64,000 nt of DNA from Paracoccaceae bacterium (GCA_022824005.1 JAJEBG010000035.1:1-64000); one strand, 5' to 3'. Shown: positions 28,863 through 39,181, numbered from the stretch's first letter. Numbers and translations are program-made. Notes: generated by a model from the sequence alone, not told the origin.

Positions 28863-29939
28863 AATGTGCAAGACATCGCCATCTGTGACCACATAGTCAC
28901 GACCTTCAGAGCGAAGTTTGCCAGCCTCTTTGGCCCCAGCCTCGCCTTTGAACGTGATGAAATCGTCAAATGCAATCGTCTCGGCACGAATAAATCCTTG
29001 ACTGAAATCTTGGTGAATGCGGCCAGCGGCCTCAATCGCGGTTGTCCCCCGAGCAATCGTCCACGCCCGAGCTTCTTTTGGGCCGGCGGTAAAGAATGTG
29101 TGGTAACCGAGAAGATCATAGGTGGCTGAAATCAGGCGCTGCAATCCCGATTGCGCGCATCCCACAGACGCAAGGAATTCTCGGGCCTCATGATCTTCTA
29201 AACCAATGAGTTGCGCCTCAAAAGCCGCTGAGCAAAACACACAGGGACTTGATCTTTGCTTGGCATATTGCGCCACACGTTGGGCGTGCTCGTTTCCGCT
29301 CGCCGCCGCTCCCTCTTCGACATTGCAGATATAGAGGACGGGTTTCGCTGTGAGCAGGCCGAGCTGTCGCCATAGTTGGGAAGAGGTATCGACACCGGAT
29401 GCTGAACTCGCCATCTCACCTCTTTCAAGCACGGCCATCGCCGCTCGTAACAATCGGTCAATTTCAACCGCCTCTTTATCACCCGATTTTAAGCGTCGTG
29501 TGAGTCTCTCACATTGTCGTTCTGCCGACTCAAGGTCAGCAAGCATCAACTCCGTTTCAATAATTTGAATATCCTCAATTGGATCGATTCGGTTGGCGAC
29601 ATGCACGATGTCCGGATCCTCAAAACATCTCACGACGTGGGCGATCGCGTCGACCTCACGGATGCTGGCTAAAAAACGATTCCCTAGTCCCTGGCCTTGT
29701 GATGCCCCTTTCACCAATCCCGCGATATCGACAAAAGTGGTCTTGGTTGGAACAACTCTCTTTGACTGGCAAATTGAAGCAATATGTTCAAGACGCACAT
29801 CAGGGATGGCCACATCTCCACCATTGGGATCAATAGTGCAAAAGGGGTAATTTTCCGCCTGTGCAGTGGCACTTCCCGTCAATGCATTGAACAAAGTGGA
29901 TTTGCCCACGTTGGGCAATCCAACAATACCTGTCTTCAC
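28848..29939 (-). CDS. ychF: Ribosome-binding ATPase YchF
   Basis: A 363-residue Obg-family P-loop protein. It has GLPNVGKSTLFNAL (G1), DIAGLVKGASQGQGLGNRFL (G3) and, in place of the NKxD guanine motif, CNVEE, which is typical of YchF and gives ATP preference. The C-terminal TGS domain (GPKEARAWTIARGTTAIEAAGRIHQDF) is complete, ending in DGDVLHILFNI. It is normally found after rplY and pth; here those genes lie 6 kb away on the other strand, which bears on the inversion proposed in the findings. Confidence 0.97.
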   Translation of the reverse strand: MKTGIVGLPNVGKSTLFNALTGSATAQAENYPFCTIDPNGGDVAIPDVRLEHIASICQSKRVVPTKTTFVDIAGLVKGASQGQGLGNRFLASIREVDAIAHVVRCFEDPDIVHVANRIDPIEDIQIIETELMLADLESAERQCERLTRRLKSGDKEAVEIDRLLRAAMAVLERGEMASSASGVDTSSQLWRQLGLLTAKPVLYICNVEEGAAASGNEHAQRVAQYAKQRSSPCVFCSAAFEAQLIGLEDHEAREFLASVGCAQSGLQRLISATYDLLGYHTFFTAGPKEARAWTIARGTTAIEAAGRIHQDFSQGFIRAETIAFDDFITFKGEAGAKEAGKLRSEGRDYVVTDGDVLHILFNI

Positions 29940-30258
29940 AACAAAGTCTCGACCGAGATGGGGTCATTGAAAACCATTATCAGATCGCTCTTGTCACTCA
30001 TTATGTTCCAATCCGCCATGCGTTTTCTCACACCGACATCCCTCATTCAGCCATCACGTTTTCAGAAAATTCTATCACATTTATTTCCTTTTTAGGTCAC
30101 ACCATTTCTTTTGCCAAGTTTAAGCGATGACGACGTTTCACGACCCCTCTTCAGTCAACTTCTTAATCTCGTGTCGATGATTGGTTTCTGTTGACTGGCC
30201 ATCACAAAGAGTTTAGCTCAAATTCCGCTTTCAGAACAATCATTGCCAGAGAGTCTGT
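29940..30258. other. Intergenic region between ychF and the TRAP operon
   Basis: About 320 bases between divergent genes. It should contain promoters for both ychF and the TRAP operon, but I could not place them with confidence. No gene or RNA is recognised. Confidence 0.4.
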
Positions 30259-31314
30259 ATGAATATGCCGCTAACCATTCGTGGTCTATTAATGGGTAAA
30301 ACTGCCCTTGTTTTTTCCTTAATTCTTCAGTTGACCGCTTCGGCCGACACAATCCGCTACGCAGACAGTGACCCAACGGATTGTCTTCGTTGCCGTATGT
30401 TGGTGGAGAGTTATTTTCCGGCCCTAGCTGAAGCCACTGGCAGTCGAGTGGAAGTCAATGGATTGTTTGGCGCCGTTTTGGGCTCCAACAAGGAAAATTT
30501 GAAACTCGCCAGCGAGGGCGTTGTGCAATTCAGTTCAACCTTTGTCGGATATCACAACAATATATTTCCGGCTCAGTCGGCTTTTGACCTTTTCCCTACA
30601 GGCCCAAAGAAATTTGAAAATCAGTTGTATTTCTATCGTCAAGCCTATTCACGAATACCGGAAATCCAGCAGGAACTTGAGCAAAACAACTTGAAACTCG
30701 TCATGATTTCACCGCTCTTGCATCTCGCTTTTGCCAGCAAATCTCCCATCGTATCGCTTGATGATGTTCAAGGTCAGAAATGGCGGGCTGGCACAAAATG
30801 GCTTTTGCGCTATCTTGAGAATATCGGTGCATCACCTGTATCCATCCCGTGGGGAGATGTTTACGTCTCGTTGGAAACGGGTGTCATTGAGGGTGTCTTG
30901 ACGAATTACGACGCCATGAACAACGCCAAATTCTACGAGCCGGCCCCCCATATACTGATCTCACCCGAACTCTGGATGGCCAATCCGATGATTTATCTCG
31001 TCAACAGAGATTATTGGGACAGTCTGCCTCAAGATATTCAAGACAGTTGGCTTCAAGCGTCAAGAGACGCCGAACTCGAATGGGGCCGAAGGTTGAACGA
31101 GGCCCGAGACGAAATTATCCAATCACAAAAGGCTAAAGGTATCACGGTGAGCACCATGTCAAGCCAAGACCTCAATCAATGGAAAAGCCCTGACACGATT
31201 GAAAATGCGCGTGCAGATTGGGTCAAGGAGGCGCGTAAAGCCGGTTTGAGTAATGCCGCCGGTGTCCTTGACGAGTTAAAAAAAATCCATGCAGAAGCCC
31301 TAGCTCGTGATTAA
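30259..31314 (+). CDS. TRAP transporter substrate-binding protein (DctP family)
   Basis: A 351-residue periplasmic binding protein for a TRAP importer. A signal peptide precedes ADTIRYADSDP. Family signatures are KWRAGTKWLLRYLENIGASPVSIPWGDVYVSLETGVIEGVLTNYD around residues 175-220, which include the DctP ligand arginine, and the helical C-terminus. A CLRC motif early in the mature protein could form a disulfide. AGAGAG lies before the ATG. The stop overlaps the GTG start of the small membrane subunit. The ligand is unknown. Confidence 0.92.
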   Translation: MNMPLTIRGLLMGKTALVFSLILQLTASADTIRYADSDPTDCLRCRMLVESYFPALAEATGSRVEVNGLFGAVLGSNKENLKLASEGVVQFSSTFVGYHNNIFPAQSAFDLFPTGPKKFENQLYFYRQAYSRIPEIQQELEQNNLKLVMISPLLHLAFASKSPIVSLDDVQGQKWRAGTKWLLRYLENIGASPVSIPWGDVYVSLETGVIEGVLTNYDAMNNAKFYEPAPHILISPELWMANPMIYLVNRDYWDSLPQDIQDSWLQASRDAELEWGRRLNEARDEIIQSQKAKGITVSTMSSQDLNQWKSPDTIENARADWVKEARKAGLSNAAGVLDELKKIHAEALARD

Positions 31315-31792
31315 TGGTGATCAAATTCTCCAATTTGACCCGATATTGAAACGCATCAACTCAAGCCTTGCCGCCGGCGGTGCCTGTCTCTTGCTGCTGA
31401 TGGCTGCGCTTTTGGTCGTTGACGTGACCTTTCGCGCCCTCCTAGAACCCATACAAATTATTCCCGAATTATCGGTCTTTGCGATGATGATCACCATCTA
31501 TTTGGGTCTGGCAGACTGTGAGCGGCGCGGTGAGCACATTTGCATTGAGCTGTTTCACCTAGGGAGGAATCGGGATCGCCCCCATGTCTTCATTCTTTTG
31601 CGCCAATTCTTGACCATAATTGGGGTTGTTGTCTTGCTCTATGCTATGCTGGTCAACGGACTCGGCAGCTACTTTTCGGGCGAGGGTACGGAGGGTATGG
31701 TCACAATCAAGATATGGCCCATCAAATTAATTATGATCGTCGGCGCTGTCGTCTTCTTGTGCGAGACATTGCTCAAACCGTTCCGTCCATAA
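31307..31792 (+). CDS. TRAP transporter small membrane subunit (DctQ family)
   Basis: A 161-residue protein with four hydrophobic segments, including the family stretch VDVTFRALLEPIQIIPELSVFAMMITIYLGLADCERRGEHICIELF. It bridges the binding protein and the large channel subunit. The GTG at 31307 overlaps the end of the DctP gene by eight bases; no better ATG is present in frame. The gene ends 166 bases before the DctM gene, a longer gap than usual. Confidence 0.88.
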   Translation: MINGDQILQFDPILKRINSSLAAGGACLLLLMAALLVVDVTFRALLEPIQIIPELSVFAMMITIYLGLADCERRGEHICIELFHLGRNRDRPHVFILLRQFLTIIGVVVLLYAMLVNGLGSYFSGEGTEGMVTIKIWPIKLIMIVGAVVFLCETLLKPFRP

Positions 31793-31958
31793 TGACAGCA
31801 AGAGAGGCGCTGACAATTGAGTCAATGACGCGAGTCAACCCTTGCCCATGATGATAGAAATGACTGATGAAATTCTTCGTCATTAAATTCCCTCTTGAAT
31901 TGAAACCAAGTCTCAAGGGTTCAATTAAATCGGCTGAACGTATTGAGAGTGTCGTTTA

Positions 31959-33272
31959 GTGGATTTTATAACTGTGGGATATCTCTCCGTGGCTTTGCTT
32001 CTTGTTTTGATGGGGCTCGGGTTGAATGTCGGTCTTTCATTTATTCTGGCGGGTTTTATCTCATCCTCTTTGCTGCTCCACCTCAATGCCGCAATATCTC
32101 TACTCGGTGAGACATCGTATAGTGCCATCGCGAGACCCACTTGGGTTGCGGTGCCATTATTTCTCTTGATGGGAACCTTCTGCGCCGTCGGCGGTCTTGC
32201 ACGACGCGCTTATCTTGGTGCCTATGTCCTCGCCCGGCCGGTGCCCGGTGCCCTGTTAATTACCACATGTTTGAGCAGTGGTGTGTTCGGCGCGATTTCC
32301 GGCTCCTCAATCGCCACAACGACCCTGTTTGGGAAGATGGCTCTTCCGGAGATGATGAAATTCGGCTACGACCGCCCCCTCTCGGTGGGGTGTATTGCCG
32401 CGGCGGGGACTTTTGCCTCGATGATCCCGCCAAGCATTATGCTGGTCATCTACGCCCTCTTCACGCATCAATCGGTCGCCGAACTCTTCGCGGCGGGAGT
32501 CATTCCCGGCCTATTGACAATGGGCGCTTACATCGCCGCCATTATCATCCGGGTGAAAAAAAATCCACGCTTGGCCCCAACCCATCATCTAGATGAGAGA
32601 TTTAGAGGGACTTCTTCTGCCATCCAAACGGTCTTCGGAATGTGGCCTATTGTCCTCATTGCGGCCGTTGTATTGGGCGGTCTTTATGGCGGAATATTAA
32701 CCCCCACAGAAGCCGCCGCGGCCGGTGCGGTGGCAAGCCTCGTGATCGGCGTTGGACTTCGTTCCATTGAGGGGCCAAAGGAGCTGTGGAATGCCATAGG
32801 CGAGTCGGCCCGCATGACCGCGACATTGTTCCTGTTGATTGTCGGCGCATTGTATTTCAGCAGAGTGATGGCCATTTCTGGGCTTCCTCAAGATTTGACG
32901 CGCGCACTTGTGACGCCCCACCATTCCCCTCTTCTCGTTCTCTTGGCCATTATGGCGATCATATTTCTGCTCGGCATGTTTATCGTTCCCGTCGGAATTT
33001 ATGCCCTGACTTTACCCATCATCATGCCGGTTCTTTTGGAATTAGGTTATGACCCTATTTGGTTCGGCATCATCATGCTCAAATTGACGGAAATCGCCGC
33101 CATCACGCCGCCGGTGGGGTTGAATGTCTTTGCCATGAAAGCCGCGGCCAAAGATGTATCGCTAGGCGAAATTTATCGCGGATGTTCAGTCTTTTTGTTG
33201 GTTGATATTATGGTGCTCGTGGCCTTGGTGGCCTTCCCGTCAATTGCCCTTTGGCTGCCGAGTTTTGTTTGA
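31959..33272 (+). CDS. TRAP transporter large membrane subunit (DctM family)
   Basis: A 437-residue channel subunit with about a dozen membrane segments and conserved DctM motifs: PLFLLMGTFCAVGGLARRAY, GVFGAISGSSIATTTLFGKMALPEM, AAGTFASMIPPSIMLVIYAL, GGILTPTEAAAAGA and KLTEIAAITPPVGLNVFAMKA. It uses an ion gradient to import the DctP ligand. The start is GTG 31959 with a weak GAGAG upstream. With the two genes before it the TRAP system is complete. Confidence 0.93.
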   Translation: MDFITVGYLSVALLLVLMGLGLNVGLSFILAGFISSSLLLHLNAAISLLGETSYSAIARPTWVAVPLFLLMGTFCAVGGLARRAYLGAYVLARPVPGALLITTCLSSGVFGAISGSSIATTTLFGKMALPEMMKFGYDRPLSVGCIAAAGTFASMIPPSIMLVIYALFTHQSVAELFAAGVIPGLLTMGAYIAAIIIRVKKNPRLAPTHHLDERFRGTSSAIQTVFGMWPIVLIAAVVLGGLYGGILTPTEAAAAGAVASLVIGVGLRSIEGPKELWNAIGESARMTATLFLLIVGALYFSRVMAISGLPQDLTRALVTPHHSPLLVLLAIMAIIFLLGMFIVPVGIYALTLPIIMPVLLELGYDPIWFGIIMLKLTEIAAITPPVGLNVFAMKAAAKDVSLGEIYRGCSVFLLVDIMVLVALVAFPSIALWLPSFV

Positions 33273-33410
33273 TTTTTGCCACCATGATGAGGGGCGGATC
33301 ACATCTGTCACGATCAGCCAAATGGTCTCGCTCCCCCCATTCCTCGAGCCAATCTGTTTCCAAAAACCATCGATGCCCTGTATAGTCTCAAATTCTGGTG
33401 GGAGCAGACA

Positions 33411-33836
33411 ATGAATTTTACACCCTATCTGTCCTTCAATGGAAACTGCCAAGAGGCGATGGAGTTTTACACCAAACTCTTTGGTGCCCAGATTGATGTG
33501 CTGCGGCGATTCTCTGATGAAGAGAGTTGCAAAGACATGCCAGCAGAAGCCCAAGACCTCGTCATGTACGCCAAGTTGAGCTTTGGAAAGACGACATGGT
33601 TAATGGGATCCGATGTCATAGGCGAGTCCTACCAACGTCCTCAAGGCGTCCATATCTCGGTAGGATTTGACACGGAGGCAAAAGCTCGAGAGGTCTTTAA
33701 TCGGTTGGCTGGCGATGGAAATGTCGTAATGCCACTTGCCAAAACCTTCTTCAGCGAAGGTTTTGGCATGGTTCGTGATCGTTTCGGTATCTCGTGGATG
33801 GTCAATGTCAACCAATCAGAATCTCCCTACTATTGA
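33411..33836 (+). CDS. VOC-superfamily PhnB-like protein
   Basis: A 141-residue protein of the glyoxalase/bleomycin-resistance (VOC) fold, PhnB/YjdN branch: FTPYLSFNGNCQEAMEFYTKLFGAQ at the start, then a second beta-alpha-beta-beta-beta module ending FGMVRDRFGISWMVNV. Members of this branch often have no known enzyme activity. GGGAG lies just upstream of the ATG. It sits between the TRAP operon and trpA, close to the inferred left breakpoint of an inversion. Confidence 0.85.
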   Translation: MNFTPYLSFNGNCQEAMEFYTKLFGAQIDVLRRFSDEESCKDMPAEAQDLVMYAKLSFGKTTWLMGSDVIGESYQRPQGVHISVGFDTEAKAREVFNRLAGDGNVVMPLAKTFFSEGFGMVRDRFGISWMVNVNQSESPYY

Positions 33837-33858
33837 TTGAAAAGGCTTTCTCGGACTC

Positions 33859-34653
33859 ATGAAGACACGTATTGACCATTTGTTTGCTAAATTGAAAGCT
33901 GACAACAAAAAGGCTTTTGTCGCCTATATGATGGCTGGCGCGCCGGACTATGTGACCTCTCTTGATTTGCTTCACCGATTGCCGCAATCGGGTGTTGATA
34001 TCATTGAGGTTGGCTTTCCCTTTAGCGATCCAATGGCGGATGGACCGACGATTCAAGAGGCCGGATATCAGGCTTTGAACGGCCAGCAGACATTGCTCAA
34101 GACTCTCACCATGGTCAGTGAATTTCGTCAATCAGATCAAGACACGCCGATTGTGTTAATGGGATATTACAACCCGATTCACCATCTCGGCGCAAAATCT
34201 TTCCTTAAACAGGCCAAGGCAGCGGGCGTCGACGGCTTGATCATCGTTGATCTGCCACCCGAGGAAGATCAAGAACTATGCCTTCCCGCCATTGATATCG
34301 GTTTAAATTTTATCCGATTGGCGACACCCACGACGGATAATGAACGATTGCCCGCCGTTCTCAACAATGCCAGTGGTTTTCTCTACTATGTCTCCCTCAC
34401 CGGTGTCACCGGAGTCAAAGAAGCCCAGCCTTCGCTCGTCGCGCCAGACGTGGCACGACTCAAGGCCGCCACTCCATTACCCATCTGTGTCGGATTTGGT
34501 GTCAAGACACCTGAAGTGGCAAGAGCCATTGCCAGCACCGCCGATGGTGTCGTCGTTGGATCGTCCATTGTCGAGAAATTACAACAAGGAGCCTCGCTTG
34601 ACGAAACTCTCAACTTCGTCAATGTACTAGCCGACGCGACACATAATGCTTGA
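33859..34653 (+). CDS. trpA: Tryptophan synthase alpha chain
   Basis: A 264-residue TIM-barrel enzyme that cleaves indole-3-glycerol phosphate to indole, which is channelled to TrpB. Catalytic residues are visible: Glu in [21 protein letters not shown] and Asp in [14 protein letters not shown]; the phosphate-binding region VGFGVKTPE and GVVVGSSIV is intact. It has no strong ribosome site, as expected for a gene once coupled to trpB. Unusually it lies on the plus strand 3.3 kb from trpB, which is on the minus strand. Confidence 0.96.
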   Translation: MKTRIDHLFAKLKADNKKAFVAYMMAGAPDYVTSLDLLHRLPQSGVDIIEVGFPFSDPMADGPTIQEAGYQALNGQQTLLKTLTMVSEFRQSDQDTPIVLMGYYNPIHHLGAKSFLKQAKAAGVDGLIIVDLPPEEDQELCLPAIDIGLNFIRLATPTTDNERLPAVLNNASGFLYYVSLTGVTGVKEAQPSLVAPDVARLKAATPLPICVGFGVKTPEVARAIASTADGVVVGSSIVEKLQQGASLDETLNFVNVLADATHNA

Positions 34654-34695
34654 TTCGCGAACTATTCCCTAACTCAAGCCTTCAGCCAGACAAGA

Positions 34696-35865
34696 ATGGT
34701 TATGCCAGTAATCACCTGTATTGATGATCTAAAACATCTCTCTCGCCGCCGCGTTCCGCGTATGTTTTACGATTATGTCGAAACCGGCAGTTGGACCGAA
34801 CAGACCTTTCGCGACAATAGCCAGGATTTTTCCCACATCCGCTTGCGTCAGCGGGTAGCGGTTGACATGACAGGGCGCAGCACCCAATCGAAGATGGTGG
34901 GTCAAGATGTGAAAATGCCGGTGGCTTTGGCACCGGTCGGAATGACCGGCATGCAATGCGCTGACGGTGAAATCAAAGCGGCGCGTGCCGCGCAACGTTT
35001 TGGCGTCCCCTTCACACTTTCGACCATGGCCATTTGCTCAATTGAAGATGTCGCTCTCCACGCGGGAGAGGGATTTTGGTTTCAACTCTACGTGATGCGT
35101 GACCAGGAATTCGTTGAGAATATCATTGGCCGTGCCCAAGATGCGGGCTGCCGTGCCTTGGTTTTGACTCTTGATCTTCAAATTCTAGGCCAGCGCCACA
35201 AAGATTTGAAAAATGGTCTTTCCGCGCCGCCCCGACCCACCCTTTCGACACTCATTGATCTGTCAACCAAATGGCGATGGCTCGCCGGTATGACAACAAC
35301 CCGACGCAAGAGTTTCGGCAATATTATTGGACATGCCAAAGGGGTTACCAATATCAATTCAATGATGGATTGGGCCGCCGAACAATTTGACCCAAGTCTT
35401 GACTGGGAAAAAGTTCGAGCGATCCGAAAAATGTGGAAGGGAAAATTCATCCTGAAAGGTTTGCTTGATGTTGAAGACGCGCGTCAGGCCGCTGATTGCG
35501 GAGCCGATGCGATCATTGTATCCAACCATGGCGGGAGACAGCTTGATGGGGCCTTATCATCCATTCGGGTGCTGCCGACGATTGCCCAAGCGATTGGCAA
35601 ATCGGTGGAAGTGCATTTTGACTCCGGCATTCGCTCTGGTCAAGATGTCTTGAAAGCTCTCTCTTTGGGGGCGCATGGGACTTATATCGGGCGATCTTAC
35701 ATCTATGGATTGGGCGCGATGGGGGAAGCCGGTGTACAAAAGGCATTGGAAGTTATCCACAAAGAACTTGACACAACAATGGCGCTTTGCGGCGAGACAC
35801 AAGTGGGTGAGCTCGGTCGCAATAACCTCCTTATGCCGGCCAATTTTGAAACCGCATGGAATTAG
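34696..35865 (+). CDS. FMN-dependent alpha-hydroxy-acid dehydrogenase (L-lactate dehydrogenase-like)
   Basis: A 389-residue flavoprotein of the LldD/glycolate-oxidase family that oxidises L-2-hydroxy acids. The barrel starts RVPRMFYDYVETGSWTEQT. FMN contacts include PVGMTGMQCADGE, FQLYVMRD and LTLDLQILGQRHKDLKNG. The catalytic histidine and arginine are in IIVSNHGGRQLDGA, and the phosphate site is DSGIRSGQDVLKALSLGAHGTYIGR. The size fits membrane-associated L-lactate dehydrogenase. It follows trpA by about 40 bases. The start is ATG 34696 or 34702. Confidence 0.9.
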   Translation: MVMPVITCIDDLKHLSRRRVPRMFYDYVETGSWTEQTFRDNSQDFSHIRLRQRVAVDMTGRSTQSKMVGQDVKMPVALAPVGMTGMQCADGEIKAARAAQRFGVPFTLSTMAICSIEDVALHAGEGFWFQLYVMRDQEFVENIIGRAQDAGCRALVLTLDLQILGQRHKDLKNGLSAPPRPTLSTLIDLSTKWRWLAGMTTTRRKSFGNIIGHAKGVTNINSMMDWAAEQFDPSLDWEKVRAIRKMWKGKFILKGLLDVEDARQAADCGADAIIVSNHGGRQLDGALSSIRVLPTIAQAIGKSVEVHFDSGIRSGQDVLKALSLGAHGTYIGRSYIYGLGAMGEAGVQKALEVIHKELDTTMALCGETQVGELGRNNLLMPANFETAWN

Positions 35866-35976
35866 GCACAGATGGCCTTGCAATTTGAGCCCAATCGCCT
35901 AGAAGCAATATCTTAATCATAATGTGGACATACACCCTTGGAGGATGTCCTCTAAACACAAAAAGGATGCAGACTG

Positions 35977-36645
35977 ATGGCGAGTGAGATTCCTGATCTC
36001 CATGCCGAATTACGTCCGGGGTCAGGCAAGGGGGCCGCCCGGCAAGCTCGGCGAGAGGGGTTTGTCCCCGGTATTGTGTACGGCGGAGGGATAGACCCTT
36101 TGCCGGTTCAATTGAAATTCAATTACTTGTTGAAATGGCTGAAGCAGGGCCGATTCTTGTCCACATTGTTCAATCTCAAAATTGAAGGACAAGACGAAAT
36201 GCGGGTGATTTGTCGCTCCATTCAAAAACATGTCGTCAAAGATGTTCCGATTCATGTTGACTTCATGCGTCTGCGCAGAGCGTCGCAAATCAATTTGTTC
36301 ATTCCGGTTCGATTTATCAATGAGGAAGAATCACCGGGATTGAAACGCGGCGGTGTCCTGACGGTTGTCAGGGGTGAAGTTGATCTTATTGTCAACGCCG
36401 GTGATATTCCCTCCGAAATCATTGCCGACGTTGCGGGGCTTGATGTGGGTGACGTGGTCACAATTGAAGATATTGAACTCCCAGAGGGCACGCGGCCGAG
36501 AATCGCCGACCGCAATTTTGTGATTGCCAATATTTCTGCGCCTTCGGGCCTGCGCTCGGCCGATGATGAAGACCAAGAGGCCGGAGATATTGAAGAAAGC
36601 GAAGCGGAGGACAGTAAACCTGATTCAGAGACCGAGGACGAATAG
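35977..36645 (+). CDS. rplY: 50S ribosomal protein L25 (general stress protein Ctc type)
   Basis: A 222-residue long-form L25. The N-terminal 5S-rRNA-binding domain has [26 protein letters not shown]; the C-terminal TL5/Ctc beta domain runs from about residue 95 ([26 protein letters not shown]) to [11 protein letters not shown] very acidic tail of about 30 residues ends the protein. AAAGGA precedes the ATG, and an inverted repeat GGACAT...ATGTCC lies upstream at 35926-35950. pth follows after about 80 bases, the standard neighbour. Confidence 0.95.
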   Translation: MASEIPDLHAELRPGSGKGAARQARREGFVPGIVYGGGIDPLPVQLKFNYLLKWLKQGRFLSTLFNLKIEGQDEMRVICRSIQKHVVKDVPIHVDFMRLRRASQINLFIPVRFINEEESPGLKRGGVLTVVRGEVDLIVNAGDIPSEIIADVAGLDVGDVVTIEDIELPEGTRPRIADRNFVIANISAPSGLRSADDEDQEAGDIEESEAEDSKPDSETEDE

Positions 36646-36728
36646 GCCGCACTTCCGCTGTTTGGCGTAATTTCTCGGTGATTCGTGATTTCTTAAGATG
36701 AGGGACTGGATATGCTAGCAGAGGTACA

Positions 36729-37412
36729 GTGAAGCTCATTGTCGGTCTTGGCAATCCGGGACAAAAATATGCCCAGCATCGCCATAATGTGGGATTTATG
36801 GCAGTTGATCAGATAGCCAATGATCATCAGATCGCCCCGTGGAGAGAAAAAATGGGGGGACTCATAGCGGTCGGAAAAATATCTTCACATTCAATCACGC
36901 TTCTCAAACCGCAAACGTATATGAACGATTCGGGGCGCTCTGTCGGTGCCATCATGCGATTCTACAAAATCACATCCGAGGATGTCATTGTTATCCATGA
37001 TGAAATTGACCTTGCGCCCGGCCGCTTGAAGGCCAAGTCGGGTGGCGGCACCGCCGGCCATAATGGTTTGCGTTCAATTCAAGCTCACATTGGGGGGCCA
37101 TTTACTCGCGTCAGAATAGGCGTCGGTCATCCGGGTCGAAAAGATCTCGTGCATCATCATGTCTTGCATGATTTTGCCAAAGGCGATGCCCAATGGCGGC
37201 AAGAATTGCTCGCCAAAATAAGCCAATCAATACATCTTCTAGCCGAGGGCCACCTACAAGCATTCACCAACGACATAGGCCAAGCACGTCCGTCAGCCCG
37301 CCCCACATCACCAAAGATAGATCAACCATTGACGACATTTCCGGACGCCTCTCCTCCGGAGACCACCAATTGGCTCTCGCGCCTCGCGGCAAAATTCAAT
37401 CGGCCATCATAG
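36729..37412 (+). CDS. pth: Peptidyl-tRNA hydrolase
   Basis: A 227-residue enzyme that frees tRNA from stalled peptidyl-tRNA. Active-site residues are in LIVGLGNPGQKYAQHRHNVGFMAVD (the catalytic His region), KPQTYMNDSGRSV and DEIDLAPGRLKAKSGGGTAGHNGLRSI. The GTG start at 36729 has GAGG a few bases upstream. About 35 residues at the C-terminus extend past the usual end and are rich in Pro, Ser and Thr. In other alphaproteobacteria ychF normally follows; here a DUF2237 gene does. Confidence 0.95.
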   Translation: MKLIVGLGNPGQKYAQHRHNVGFMAVDQIANDHQIAPWREKMGGLIAVGKISSHSITLLKPQTYMNDSGRSVGAIMRFYKITSEDVIVIHDEIDLAPGRLKAKSGGGTAGHNGLRSIQAHIGGPFTRVRIGVGHPGRKDLVHHHVLHDFAKGDAQWRQELLAKISQSIHLLAEGHLQAFTNDIGQARPSARPTSPKIDQPLTTFPDASPPETTNWLSRLAAKFNRPS

Positions 37413-37572
37413 CCGTCGCACCTATGAGCGGTGAGTCGTCGCTGTTCAACACAAGGTTAGCCGTCTTGAAATGGTTTCAACTGACTCTGTGAATCTCGGG
37501 TTCATAGTTGTATAAAAGGATAACCTGAAATTTTTGTTTCTTTCGGATAATAAAATGCCCAGAGAGTTTACC

Positions 37573-37944
37573 ATGGAGAAGTCACTGAACGTCCTCGGCG
37601 AGCCTCTTCAACCTTGTTCGCTTGATCCCATGACAGGGTTCTTTCGTAATGGAAAGTGTGACACATGCGCCGACGACCATGGCAGTCACACGGTGTGTGC
37701 GGTTATGACCAAAGAATTTCTGGCTTGGTCCAAATATGTGGGCAACGATCTCTCGACACCGGTTGAAGAATATAGCTTTCCTGGACTTTCGGACGGTGAT
37801 GACTGGTGCCTATGTGCGGCTCGCTTCTTGCAGGCTTACCGAGATGGCGAGGCTCCAAAGGTGCGGTTAGTGAGCACCCACGTCAAGGCATTAGAAATTG
37901 TCCCTTTAGATATACTGAAAGAATGTGCGATCGACCTTAACTAA
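37573..37944 (+). CDS. DUF2237 family protein
   Basis: A 123-residue protein of the conserved but uncharacterised DUF2237 family. Typical segments are NVLGEPLQPCSLDPMTGFFRNGKCDTCADDHGSHTVCAVMT, FLAWSKYVGNDLSTPVEEYSFPGL and DDWCLCAARFLQAYRDGEAPKVRLVSTHVKALEIVPL. The spaced cysteines (SHTVCAVMT, WCLCAAR) could bind metal; no activity is known. ATG 37573 is preferred because AGAGAG sits just upstream and family similarity begins there; in-frame ATG 37555 and TTG 37534 also exist. It ends 13 bases from the convergent trpB stop. Confidence 0.88.
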   Translation: MEKSLNVLGEPLQPCSLDPMTGFFRNGKCDTCADDHGSHTVCAVMTKEFLAWSKYVGNDLSTPVEEYSFPGLSDGDDWCLCAARFLQAYRDGEAPKVRLVSTHVKALEIVPLDILKECAIDLN

Positions 37945-37957
37945 CGTTATGTCAAGA

Positions 37958-39181
37958 TCAGTGACTCTTGGCTTTCTGGTATTTTGAAATGGCATCAACG
38001 TCTTTGTCACCCCGTCCACACATGTTGAGCAAGATTAAATGTTCGGACGGCAATGTGGGGGCCAATTTCATGACATGGGCGAGCGCATGGCTCGGCTCAA
38101 GGGCAGGAATGATCCCTTCTTTTTGACAACAGAGATAGAAGGCTTCAATGGCTTCATCATCGGTTACAGATACGTAATCCGCACGGCCTGTTTCGTGCAA
38201 CCAAGAATGTTCCGGACCGACACCTGGATAATCAAGACCTGCCGATAATGAATGGCCATCAAGAATTTGACCCTCATCATCCTGAAGCAAAAAAGTACGA
38301 TTTCCATGCAGCACACCCGGCCGCCCCCCGGTGAGGGACGCGCAGTGCCGCATATCGTTATTGACCCCTTTTCCACCCGCTTCAACTCCCACGACTCGAA
38401 CATTTCGGTCATCAAGAAACGGATGAAACAACCCCATGGCGTTGGATCCTCCACCAATGCACGCCACCAGAGTATCGGGCAGACGCCCCTCCCTCTCTAG
38501 CATCTGACCACGCGCCTCTCTGCCAATCACTGATTGGAACTCGCGGACCATCAACGGATAAGGATGCGGGCCCGCGACGGTGCCAATACAATAAAATGTA
38601 TCATGAACTTGAGTGACCCAGTCACGAAGAGCTTCGTTCATCGCGTCTTTCAATGTGCCTCCCCCCAAACTCACTTCATGAATACGGGCACCTAGCATTT
38701 CCATTCGTGTGACATTGGGCTGTTGCCGCACGATATCTGCACTTCCCATGAATATGACACATTCGAGACCGAATCGGGCGCAAACAGTGGCGGTCGCAAC
38801 GCCGTGCTGGCCGGCCCCCGTTTCGGCTATAATTCGTGTCTTTCCCATTCGCCTTGCCAACTGAATTTGCCCCAAGACATTGTTAATCTTGTGCGCCCCT
38901 GTATGGTTCAATTCGTCGCGCTTCATATATATTTTAGCACCATTCAAATGTTCGGTGAGCCGTTCGGCAAAATAGAGTGGGGACGGTCGTCCAACGTAAT
39001 GTCGCCCAAAATCTTCAAACTCTTGCCAAAAGGCCTTGTCCATACGGGCCTTCTTGAATTCTTTCTCTAAATCAATCAGAAGAGGCATCAATGTTTCGGA
39101 TACGAAACGTCCCCCAAAAGTGCCAAACATCCCCCTCTCATCGGGGTCTGTCATATAACTATTGATCAATTCACGACTCAT
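37958..39181 (-). CDS. trpB: Tryptophan synthase beta chain
   Basis: A 407-residue PLP enzyme joining indole and serine to tryptophan. It shows [18 protein letters not shown], the PLP lysine in [35 protein letters not shown], the phosphate cup [13 protein letters not shown] and the C-terminal CGRGDKD. The start at 39181 overlaps the end of trpF by 11 bases, so the two are coupled. trpA, normally the next gene downstream, is missing here and lies on the opposite strand at 33859. Confidence 0.97.
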   Translation of the reverse strand: MSRELINSYMTDPDERGMFGTFGGRFVSETLMPLLIDLEKEFKKARMDKAFWQEFEDFGRHYVGRPSPLYFAERLTEHLNGAKIYMKRDELNHTGAHKINNVLGQIQLARRMGKTRIIAETGAGQHGVATATVCARFGLECVIFMGSADIVRQQPNVTRMEMLGARIHEVSLGGGTLKDAMNEALRDWVTQVHDTFYCIGTVAGPHPYPLMVREFQSVIGREARGQMLEREGRLPDTLVACIGGGSNAMGLFHPFLDDRNVRVVGVEAGGKGVNNDMRHCASLTGGRPGVLHGNRTFLLQDDEGQILDGHSLSAGLDYPGVGPEHSWLHETGRADYVSVTDDEAIEAFYLCCQKEGIIPALEPSHALAHVMKLAPTLPSEHLILLNMCGRGDKDVDAISKYQKAKSH

